From Meandrina meandrites (taxonomy: Eukaryota > Cnidaria > Anthozoa > Scleractinia > Meandrinidae), in NCBI GenBank assembly GCA_963693305.1, contig OY855913.1, positions 13,387,701 through 13,451,700 of the forward strand: a stretch of 64,000 nt of DNA. Direction: 5' to 3'. Of the stretch, positions 56,864 to 64,000 are shown piece after piece (the first letter of the stretch is position 1; each line of letters starts with the position of its first letter). The notes beneath the pieces were generated by a model. It ran no database searches, had not been told where the DNA came from, and saw nothing but the letters and a program-made list of their open reading frames with translations. The position numbers and the translations under genes were made by a program.

Positions 56864-56975
56864 CAATAGCCCAATTTCGATATTTTAAAATTCAGCCTGT
56901 AGTTTATTCCCCCGAGCCTCGTACTGTGGTCTATTGTTTCAGGCTGAATTTTAATATACCGAAATTGGGCTATTG
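56864..56975. mobile_element. Short foldback element (112 bp, about 35-bp arms)
   Basis: CAATAGCCCAATTTCGATAT, then TTTAAAATTCAGCCTG at the left is inverted at the right as CAGGCTGAATTTTAA, then TATACCGAAATTGGGCTATTG, with about three mismatches around a 40-bp loop. It is MITE-like; no convincing target duplication was seen. Confidence 0.75.
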
Positions 56976-57242
56976 AATCTATTGGTGGTTTTCATTGTCA
57001 CGCAATAAAAAAAATAAAATCGAAACCATTCAACGACAGAAGCTATGAATTTCAATTATTATTTAAGATAAATAGATAAACAATTTGTCTAAGTCTCAGG
57101 TCTGTGCGGTGCACCGTTTGCGAGTTATTTGCCGAAACTTTCCACGCAAATTTATAAGGCTCAGTATGGAGACGCCATGTTTGTGTCCTTCCGAGGGGCA
57201 CAAATATGGCCGCCGTGATGTCAGAGAAACGATCTGGAACTT

Positions 57243-57565
57243 AATTTTGCTATTAATAGCGACTACTTTTGGCTCATGATCTATTATATTTTTACAGAAA
57301 CAGCAGTTAGTACATTGGGAATGTTCAATCTGCAAAAATGGAAAGGAAAGGCCTTTTTTGAATCAAAACAACTTTGTCACGACACTCAGCTTGATATCAC
57401 ACACGGCGGAGAAATCAAATATTCAAAATTCTCTGTTTTAAAAACGAAGGGCACAGCCAAGCTGGAAATTTGCAAAACGATATCTTTTTAGTTCATCTTA
57501 CACCTAGTGGCATCGAAAATTTAGCAGGCCTATTGAATTTTGATTTCAAAATTTTATGACGTAAC
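57243..57565 (+). repeat. Dispersed repeat family K, copy 2
   Basis: Counterpart of 49,415-49,735. One frame stays open for 71 codons here (MFNLQKWKGKAFFESKQLCH onward to LKTKGTAKLEICKTISF, stop at 57,491), and the second half of that frame is conserved in copy 1. Upstream TTATATTTTTACAG could be a splice acceptor. Another frame reads HWECSICKNGKE, also largely kept. Possibly a duplicated exon; the family is not recognised. Confidence 0.7.
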
Positions 57566-58421
57566 GTGAGCTTCATGTAGCATAGTGTTGACGAAGTCAA
57601 TAATATCCTAACTCTGTGCGAGTAAAATTGCTTGGAATCGCCATGCACTTGATTCCTGAAAATTTTCCAGCCAATGAAAGGCCTTTAAATGGAGTAAAAA
57701 GCTGGGTTTCTTTTGTGGAACTCGACCATACCTCACAGACGAGCACCATCTTGGATTTACATGTAGACTTGGTACAAGTCGACCTCACGAATTAAATAAG
57801 CGAGCGAAGCGAGCCTTTGGCCGCAAACTTCTAATGACGTAACCCCAGCAAGTACGGGTACGCTCAATTGTTTACCTCAGCAAATATTTAATTTCCTTTC
57901 AAATCTCTGAACTCGCTTCGACTTCAATTGCCTAAATCGACAAGAAATACTCGCACAATTGCAAATACATTAATGACCATCTCCTTTGGCGAAATAAACT
58001 TGCAAAGTAAACACAATCTTATTTGTCACGTAGCGAAAGTGAAAGATGCAATATCAGCGCATTCCATGGCTGATGTAATACCTTTTTTAGCGTATTCAAC
58101 CCAACGCTTCGATAAGACAAAAAATACTTTATACACAATAAAGAAAACAATGTCCGTAACATTTGAGAAGGAATATTAGCGATATAAAAATTGAACGACG
58201 TGTCGATGACTCCATGTCATCATTATCAAGTTAAATTAGAATACAAAGTTGAAGCTTTATATAGTGATAAGAGAATGAATGAAAATATTTAGGGCGTGAA
58301 AATCTATTTACATAGTCAATTTAAGTAAACAGTTTGGCACGGACGGAGTCTGATTGCCTCATTTCCAGAGGTGAATATAAGAATGGAACATTTTGATTGG
58401 TGGAAAAGCTCTAGTTTATTT
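57566..58421. other. No recognised feature
   Basis: AT-rich sequence with GCGAGCGAAGCGAGCC at about 57,800. Small open frames have no recognised domain. Confidence 0.35.
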
Positions 58422-58489
58422 AACAATTATTCACCGAAGTGGAGGTAAATATCCGCCGCTTTTCACCGACACTGAGGTGAATAATTGTT
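58422..58489. repeat. Small inverted repeat (14-bp perfect arms)
   Basis: AACAATTATTCACC is exactly inverted as GGTGAATAATTGTT across about 40 bp that contain related GAGGT and TTTCACCG pieces. It is probably the core of a dispersed foldback element. Confidence 0.7.
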
Positions 58490-58579
58490 TTAGTATATAC
58501 CAAACCAGTTGAATAGCCGGCCTAAAATTAAAAGTTTTACCGTGAAAGAAAGCAATTCAAAGGACTGAACACTGCGCAC

Positions 58580-59017
58580 TAGGGGTTGACACATTATGCC
58601 GGCATAATTTCGAGCATAATACTATATGTCGAGCATCGAGCATAATGCCGGCATAATAGTGCATTTTGCCGGCATAATAGTGCTTTTTAGGCGGCGTAAT
58701 AGTGCCATATTGCAACATAACAGTTATTTCCTTTTTTAGAGCTACTATTGAGCACTTTAGGTTTGTTCCCAGTGCATCCTCTACTGGGTTTAGCTTTTTA
58801 GGCCTGGTTACAATTGCAACTATGACTCACCGGGGTCCGGGAAAAGTTTTTTTTCACGGCATAATTATAACTCACCGGGTCCGGGAAAAAAATTTTGCGG
58901 CATAATTACGAGCATAATAGTTACAGTCGAGCATAATTTGGAGCATAATAGTCCGTTTTGGGGGCAGTGCCAAAAAGCATAATGCTCGATTTTAGGAGCA
59001 TAATGTGTCAACCCCTA
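58580..59017. mobile_element. hAT-like non-autonomous element (438 bp)
   Basis: TAGGGGTTGACACATTATGC at the left is inverted at the right end (CATAATGTGTCAACCCCTA). CTGCGCAC flanks both sides (58,572-58,579 and 59,018-59,025), the 8-bp target duplication expected of hAT elements. The interior is full of GCATAAT motifs (GCCGGCATAAT, GAGCATAAT), concentrated near both ends. The middle contains a direct pair built on ACTCACCGGG-TCCGGGAAAA. No coding capacity. Confidence 0.9.
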
Positions 59018-59138
59018 CTGCGCACATGAAAGACAACAGCGCGAGAAAAGTCACATGACAACACTACACAGGCGATCGACCGAAATAAATTTGCAACTGT
59101 GTTTCGTTTGTTGGATGGATTTGGACGATTTTAAGCGG

Positions 59139-59325
59139 AATACACCTTATTCCAAAATGGCGGGAAATACATTATTCTTTTGTCTTCATGTTAATTGGCC
59201 CTCATTGCCTCGATCGCATCTGCAGAATTCAAAAGAATATTTGGCTTAAAACGAGGCCATGAGGGCCAATTAACATGTAGACAAAAGAATAATGTTTTTT
59301 CCGCCATTTTGGAATAAGGTGTATT
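59139..59325. mobile_element. Foldback MITE with about 74-bp arms
   Basis: TACACCTTATTCCAAAATGG, CATTATTCTTTTGTCT and TTAATTGGCCCTCAT at the left return inverted at the right (ATGAGGGCCAATTAA, AGACAAAAGAATAATG, CCATTTTGGAATAAGGTGTA). TA at each outer edge would suit a Tc1/mariner-type TA duplication, but two bases are not strong evidence. Confidence 0.8.
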
Positions 59326-60539
59326 CTTTACTTTATTTTCACTACTGAAGAACACAAGTCTTTAATTTACTCGTGAATACAACCTGTGCCGGTCACTGTA
59401 GCCTGGGAAACGTCCGTGAAGTCATGAAACGTGCTGTAAAAACTGTTCATTGAATTATGTTGACAAGATGCTGCGAACGACCGCGAATGTCAAGAATACG
59501 TGGACTAGATTTGATCGAAGTTTAATACGGCTGCTAAGCTAGTTGACTGGAGGAGAGTCAGCGGAAGAGGAGTGAAAAACCACAGAAATTCACAATTGAA
59601 GTTGATCTTCGGTGCAAACCTAAATATTTTAGTCTCCAGCGTGACTTTATATGGCCGAGCCGAAAACAACTTGCCAAAATCGTTTATAGCACGACCAAAA
59701 CAACTGCAAGGATTTACTGGCTTAAACAGAGATACAGCAACCGGGAACCGATCTGAGTTTACGCGCTGTCTCAGAGATTTCCCGCCGTTTCCGGTGAAAT
59801 TTCCCCAGGGACCATCACACGGTGTATTTTACATGACGCAAATTGCCCTTTGCCTCCCCACGGTTGAGGGTGATTTTTGTCGCCATGGCACGGTCGCTAA
59901 GCTAAAATTTGAATCTTGTGCCCAAGATAACTGACCACGCATTCAGACATTGCAAAAATGGAAACCCAGCGCTCGAAAACGAGCGCTTTTCGGGCGGTTT
60001 AGATAAACTTTGGAACCTTAGGTGAAGGAAATCGAAAGAAGAATTATCGACGGCTGCATTGAAGCAATTTTGGCGAGATTCAACCATTTTTGTGGGATTT
60101 ATGGAGCTTTGAGTGCGGACCGTTGGCGAACTAGGTCGCCTGCCTTTCGTTTCTCTTTAGGGAAAGCACACCTCAGAATGAAAATTTCTTCTTAACAGCT
60201 TTAAACCCACTCCAGGAGCAAAGAAATGTCAAAATAACGTAACATAAACATAGTGTAAGACATTTTCATTCAAATCTTTAATACAAGTTCTATTTAGACC
60301 AATGTTCAAAGTATTCTGAGCTCATACATTGTCTTATCGGCTGAAGAATCGAATACAACGTCTGGGCCGCCTGTGAGATAACAAGCTATTTAAGGCGTAT
60401 TGTCCTGATATCGGCCTCTTTTGCTCGAGATATTTCTGAGCTGCGTTCAAAAAAGTTTTTTCAGGCAAGTAACCTACATTAATGGCTACCTCCCGCCGAC
60501 TCTACCTTCATACGAAGGCACTGGTCAGACGGACTAAAT
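59326..60539. other. No confirmed gene; one unrecognised 120-codon frame
   Basis: A plus-strand frame at 59,572-59,934 starts at GTG, has no recognised domain and no supporting context, so I do not call it a gene. A short perfect hairpin AGCGCTCG-AAAA-CGAGCGCT lies at 59,968-59,987. The rest is featureless apart from a possible leader to the DIRS-like fragment after about 60,400. Confidence 0.4.
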
Positions 60540-60551
60540 CGCTCTTTTTCT

Positions 60552-61034
60552 TTGACTGAGCCAGTAGTCAAATTTTGTGGTTATGGGGGATTCACGGTTG
60601 CTCGGGCGCTCAACTCAAGACTATCGTGCGTGGAATCATTTCGCCCCGATATCGTTATTGTTGAGCTGGGTACGAACGATCTTTCAAGGTTCGGGCTGGC
60701 TGCAGTTGGCTCGAATATTGAGGAGTTCGCTCGCAATCTTCATGCCAACTATGGTGTTAAGCTTGTCTGTGTCAATCAGATTCTTTATCGCGCCCAATCC
60801 CCACAGTTTAATGCCAAGGTTCGTGTTTTAAACCGCTACTTGACTGCCGTGTTGGAACAGCTTCCTTTTGTCATATTCTGGCGCCATCGCGGTTTTTGGA
60901 ACTGTTCTAATAACCTTTGTTTGGACGATGGTGTACACCTGAATGCCTTGGGAAACTACAAATTGTATCGTAGTCTTCGGGGAGCGACCTTGAGGGCGTT
61001 GTCGCTATTTCGCCATTTACAGCCCATCCCTTAA
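60552..61034 (+). CDS. SGNH/GDSL-like hydrolase domain ORF of the DIRS-like fragment
   Basis: 160 open codons from a TTG; the true start is unknown and the block-I Gly-Asp-Ser segment is not seen upstream in frame, so it is probably 5'-incomplete. Visible blocks are KFCGYGGFTVARAL (block II, Gly), PDIVIVELGTNDLS (block III, Gly-Thr-Asn-Asp at residues 40-43) and LDDGVHLNALGNYKLY (block V, Asp126-x-x-His129). FFNAR-type and FWRHRGFWN segments are typical of the version found in cnidarian retroelements. If complete it would be a serine esterase-like fold; its role in these elements is unknown. The gag-like frame begins about 150 bp downstream. Confidence 0.65.
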   Translation: MTEPVVKFCGYGGFTVARALNSRLSCVESFRPDIVIVELGTNDLSRFGLAAVGSNIEEFARNLHANYGVKLVCVNQILYRAQSPQFNAKVRVLNRYLTAVLEQLPFVIFWRHRGFWNCSNNLCLDDGVHLNALGNYKLYRSLRGATLRALSLFRHLQPIP

Positions 61035-61183
61035 TCATCTAGACCTCTGCAGGTAATTTTTATATCTTGTATTTTTCGCGCCCACTTTTTTACGTGGGTT
61101 ATCTTCAGTGCCATTTTCACTATTGTTTTCCAAAGTCGTTATGAGTGTACAACCTTATTGCTATGTTTTGACATCCATGTTGG

Positions 61184-62200
61184 TTGTCGGTAGCTGGCAC
61201 CTTGTTAAATGAGGCTCCCGAATCTGATGTTCTTGAGCGCACTCCAGCCCAAGTTCCATCTGGTACTGTTAGCGTCGATGTGGGTACTCTCACAGCTACG
61301 ATTACTGCGGCCATATCCCAAGGTCTCCGCGATTCTGGGATCGTCCCACAGTTACCAGCCTCTGGGACTCAGCGAGTTGATCAGGCAGCGAAGGATGCTG
61401 TTGTGTAAGCCACAGACGAACTGGCAACGATGCCTATTGGTAGGTCGGGTTCGACAACACCTTCTAGTGTATTTAATAGTGCTTCAGTTAGTTTAGTGGC
61501 ACGCGTTCCAGTTAAAATAAGAACGAAAATTTGGGCGGATGAATATTTTGACCTTGGAACTTTGTTGTCCCACTCCCCTGCTGACATGAAGTTTTCCGTA
61601 TCGATTTCTCATGACCTCTCTCAACCGCGTCTTTGTCTGGAACCAGCTAACAAGGTTCCACGAATAACAACAATTCATCAATGGGTTTCGGCTTTCAATT
61701 CCTTCGTTGCCGTGTATACTCAACGAAATCCAGCAGCCACAGCCGATTTACTCAAATATACTGAAGTTGTTAGGGATATTGCTTCTAAAGGGGGCAGTTG
61801 GCATTATTATAATGAGCAGTTTCGTTTTTTGCGCCAGTCAAGCCCGTCTTCTTTCCCATGGGGTCAGGTTCATTGGGAACTCTGGTTTTATTCTTTACAT
61901 AATTTTCGCGGCCACACGGGTCAGCAAAATTCTCAGCCTAAGTCCACCCGTAAATCCCAACAATTTTTTCCTAAGGGGACCTGTTGGGCATTTCAAGCCG
62001 GGCGTACTTGTAATGGGTGTCAATACGAGCATGTCTGCTACAAGTGCGGACAAGGTCACCCAGCCAGTCAATGCCGCTCCACAACCACCACCACTCCCAA
62101 AACCCGCTCATTTTCCAACCCAAAATCCGCCCATGTGCGATCCACTAGTTTCCCTAATAGGTCAACCTCCAGTGACCCCAGTAAACCTGGAGCACCTTAA
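61184..62200 (+). pseudogene. Gag-like protein of the DIRS-like fragment (one internal stop)
   Basis: The frame reads from about 61,184 to TAA 62,198-62,200, with an in-frame TAA at 61,406-61,408 (context KDAVV-stop-ATDELA). After the stop it contains RTKIWADEYFDLGTLLSHS, TIHQWVSAFNSFVAVYTQRN, YTEVVRDIASKGGSWHYYNE and PWGQVHWELWF, a conserved-looking structural region. It then has a cysteine/histidine-rich end: CWAFQAGRTCNGCQYEHVC (C-x8-C-x2-C-x3-H) followed by CYKCGQGHPASQC, a CCHC-like zinc knuckle with x3 instead of x4 before His. The tail is Ser/Thr/Pro-rich. The 3' end overlaps the RT frame, which is +1 relative to gag, so the parent element may have used frameshifting or separate initiation. 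Confidence 0.65.
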
Positions 62201-62740
62201 GTTTTATCTCCAAGGGTATGATGAGTCGTTAGCAGATTTTCTTATTTCGGGTTTCAAGTATGGCTTTGGGGTTAATTTTTTCGGTGAGCAATCCTCTTAC
62301 GAATCTTCCAATTTGAAAAGCGCATATGATCACCCAGACGTCGTTAGGGCTAAGCTTCGAAAAGAAATCAAGGCAGGGATAATTTCTGGTCCTTTTACCG
62401 GTCCCGCCATTTCCCGCTTTTCGTACTTCTCCTCTTGGGGTAGTTCCCAAAAAAACCCCTTCAGAATTTAGGCATTTATCTTACCTCCTGGGAGGTCTGT
62501 TAATGATTTTATCCCTAAGGAACTAACTGCTGTGCACTATGCTACAATTGATGATGCCATTTCCATCATCAAAAAAATGGGGCCCGGCTGTTACATGGCA
62601 AAAACCGGCATACAATCGGCTTTTCGGATTATACCCATCCACCATTAAGATTTCAACCTCTTGGGTATGCAGTGGGAGGGCTGTTATTATTTCGATCGGT
62701 GCCTTCCGATGGGCTTAGCTATTTCGTGTAGTCACAGGCG
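62115..62740 (+). pseudogene. DIRS-like reverse transcriptase, N-terminal fragment
   Basis: The frame is +1 to gag. VTPVNLEHLKFYLQGYDESL, SGFKYGFGVNFFGEQ, LRKEIKAGIISGPF and PAISRFSYFSSWG are followed by a TAG at 62,469-62,471; the same frame then continues LPPGRSVNDFIPKELTAVHY, MGPGCYMAKTGIQSAFRIIP, another stop (TAA, in HH-stop-DF), then NLLGMQWEGCYYFDRCLPMG. The first catalytic Asp, expected in the KTDI-x-x-AFR motif, is Gly here. Similarity ends near 62,740, before the YxDD block, so the domain is truncated as well as mutated. Confidence 0.7.
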
Positions 62741-64000
62741 GACCACCCTATGTGTTCGTGGTTAATAATTGTTGACATAAGGTTATATCGAAATCAATGG
62801 CGCGTATAGAAGAAGACAAACATTACGTCGGCTTCGATTTACTACAAAATATAAAAATAGTACCCAGTGGGTACATGAGTCTAATGCGTCACAGATTGTT
62901 AGTGCGGTTAAAATATCTTGAAGTAGTTTCGGTATTTACGGCATAGAGCAAGGGGTGTAGTGGAGATTTGGTAGTAAGGTTGGTTCAGAAGAAGTCGATA
63001 ATATTTGTTCTATTAAGTATATATATTCAGAAAGTTGACAATATGTTATATTTGAAATAGGAAAAACGTGTTACTTAGGGTTTGAGTTCATCGATTCATG
63101 TTAAAAGATTAGTGCATTGTAGACCATAGGAAGATCGTACAGGTTTAGAGAGGGGGGATCCTGAAAAAATTTGTTTGCAAAAGCAAAAAAAAGCCCAACT
63201 AAATTTTTTGCAGGCATGTAAGAAATTGTCTGCAGGAAGATGACACCGGAAAAAAATGTTTTCATAGACAACGATACACAAAAGAATTGTTTGTCTTGGA
63301 AAAGTCTTCATCCCCCAGCTTCCAAAAAAATAATGGTCCGCCCCATAGATAGACAAGATACAGCCACTTATTCAGTATTCTAAATATCCTAAATCCCATC
63401 AAAATAAGCCAATTTTTTTTTTCAATTCCTCTGCAATTTATGCAATACTGCTCAACAAAGATTTCAATTTCCTTACACGTTTTGACACAGGAGAGCAAAG
63501 AAAACATTGCGTGCAGAATGTAATTTAATTAAGCGAAATATTTTGACGTCTATTAAACACTGCAAGCAGTTGAATGAAAAAGTTTTGTTTTCATGACTGA
63601 GAACAGCTTTCAAATAGTCAATACATGGAAATAACAATCAGATTAGAATTCAATGACTATTAAAGCGAGTTTTCATTGTCTTAAGTACTTTTTGGCAAGT
63701 TTCAATATTTATGCAAATTTCGCGCGAAATGTAATTTGATTACACTGTCTTATTTTCAAGCTCTACATTGAATCTTGTATCGTGAAAACAAAACTCTTTT
63801 TAATGAAAGTTGCATTCTGTGAATGAAATCCTGCTTCAGTTGAATTGAACAATCAATTGCTGACTACAATCTTATTTAATTTTCCATTTTTTTTTTCAGT
63901 TATTTTTGGTTTATGTTTTTTACATCAAAAGATGTCGATTTCACGTTGCGTTTCCCAGGGATTATAAAAAAAACATGCAGCTGGAAGGAGAACATTTTCA
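62741..64000. other. AT-rich, no recognised gene or repeat
   Basis: Minus-strand frames of 81-86 codons at 63,096-63,507 lack recognisable domains. No inverted repeat or copy of other elements in the window was found. Direct TTTTTTTT and AAAAAA runs are frequent. Confidence 0.4.

Larger units (their letters stand above)
60540..62740 (+). mobile_element. DIRS-like retrotransposon fragment, decayed
   Basis: In order on the plus strand are an SGNH-type ORF, a gag-like ORF with cysteine-rich motifs, and the beginning of a DIRS-type reverse transcriptase that breaks off at about 62,740. No tyrosine recombinase, RNase H or terminal repeats are visible, so the 3' half is missing. Stops in gag and RT and a mutated RT catalytic residue show decay. 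Assignment to DIRS rests on the RT wording (LPPGRSVNDFIPKE, MAKTGIQSAFRIIP) and on the gag type. Confidence 0.7.

Noticed and set aside
59572..59934. 120-codon frame as a host gene
   Set aside because: GTG start, no recognised motif, no splice or regulatory context; mentioned only within the intergenic entry.
60577..60831. Alternative frame beginning VMGDSRLLG as an SGNH block I
   Set aside because: It overlaps the conserved FCGYGGFTVARAL segment of the real frame and is followed by no other SGNH blocks; the Gly-Asp-Ser is coincidental.

Overview
The window reads as repeat-dominated eukaryotic genomic DNA with no bacterial-type gene organisation. The retroelement fragments (a LINE with an SGNH-hydrolase ORF1, a DIRS-like gag/RT fragment, an OTU + cysteine-rich gene relic), the tRNA-derived SINE and the abundance of short foldback DNA elements are most like an anthozoan cnidarian (stony coral or sea anemone). 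That assignment is inference from general family resemblance, not from a search.

Region 1 (1-30,412): a satellite block. About 29.3 kb is a continuous tandem array of a 95-bp monomer (roughly 308 copies) that runs off the left edge of the window. It has several monomer subtypes and clear higher-order structure: a 4,175-bp unit is duplicated in tandem, and a 1,994-bp unit is duplicated with local changes. At about 29,299 it abuts a second 95-bp array (29,300-30,412) whose monomer is a diverged relative of the first in the opposite orientation.

Region 2 (30,413-35,800): unique-looking sequence with a possible minus-strand terminal exon, a 1.3-kb minisatellite built on 9/18-bp units, a CCAAT-rich dispersed repeat, a decayed OTU/cysteine-rich gene, a poly-C run and an ACTG microsatellite.

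Region 3 (35,800-54,530): nested transposable elements. One dispersed repeat family ('family H') occurs at 35,797-41,400, about 47,210-48,000 and 49,741-50,984. Comparing copies gives natural empty sites, which define a TTAA-flanked element (35,955-36,612), a 5'-truncated LINE with an intact 987-aa endonuclease/reverse transcriptase ORF (37,106-40,935), and a CTT-flanked element (50,115-50,437). Between these lie a 1.56-kb terminal-inverted-repeat element, an 81-bp near-perfect palindrome with 9-bp target duplications, a second TTAA element, and a ~970-bp long-arm foldback with 7-bp target duplications. A Harbinger-like relic (Myb-like fragment and, convergently, HARBI1-like transposase fragment) is split by a second, nonsense-mutated LINE with a 13-bp target duplication, and is truncated by a third, minus-strand LINE fragment.

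Region 4 (54,530-64,000): a complete tRNA-derived SINE with 13-bp target duplications, several foldback or terminal-inverted-repeat elements (including a hAT-like one with 8-bp duplications), and a decayed DIRS-like fragment (SGNH domain, gag, start of RT). The last 1.3 kb is AT-rich with nothing recognisable.

No convincing intact host gene was found. The only long intact coding sequence is the LINE ORF2. All comparisons were made by eye from the sequence, so percent identities and clade names are approximate.
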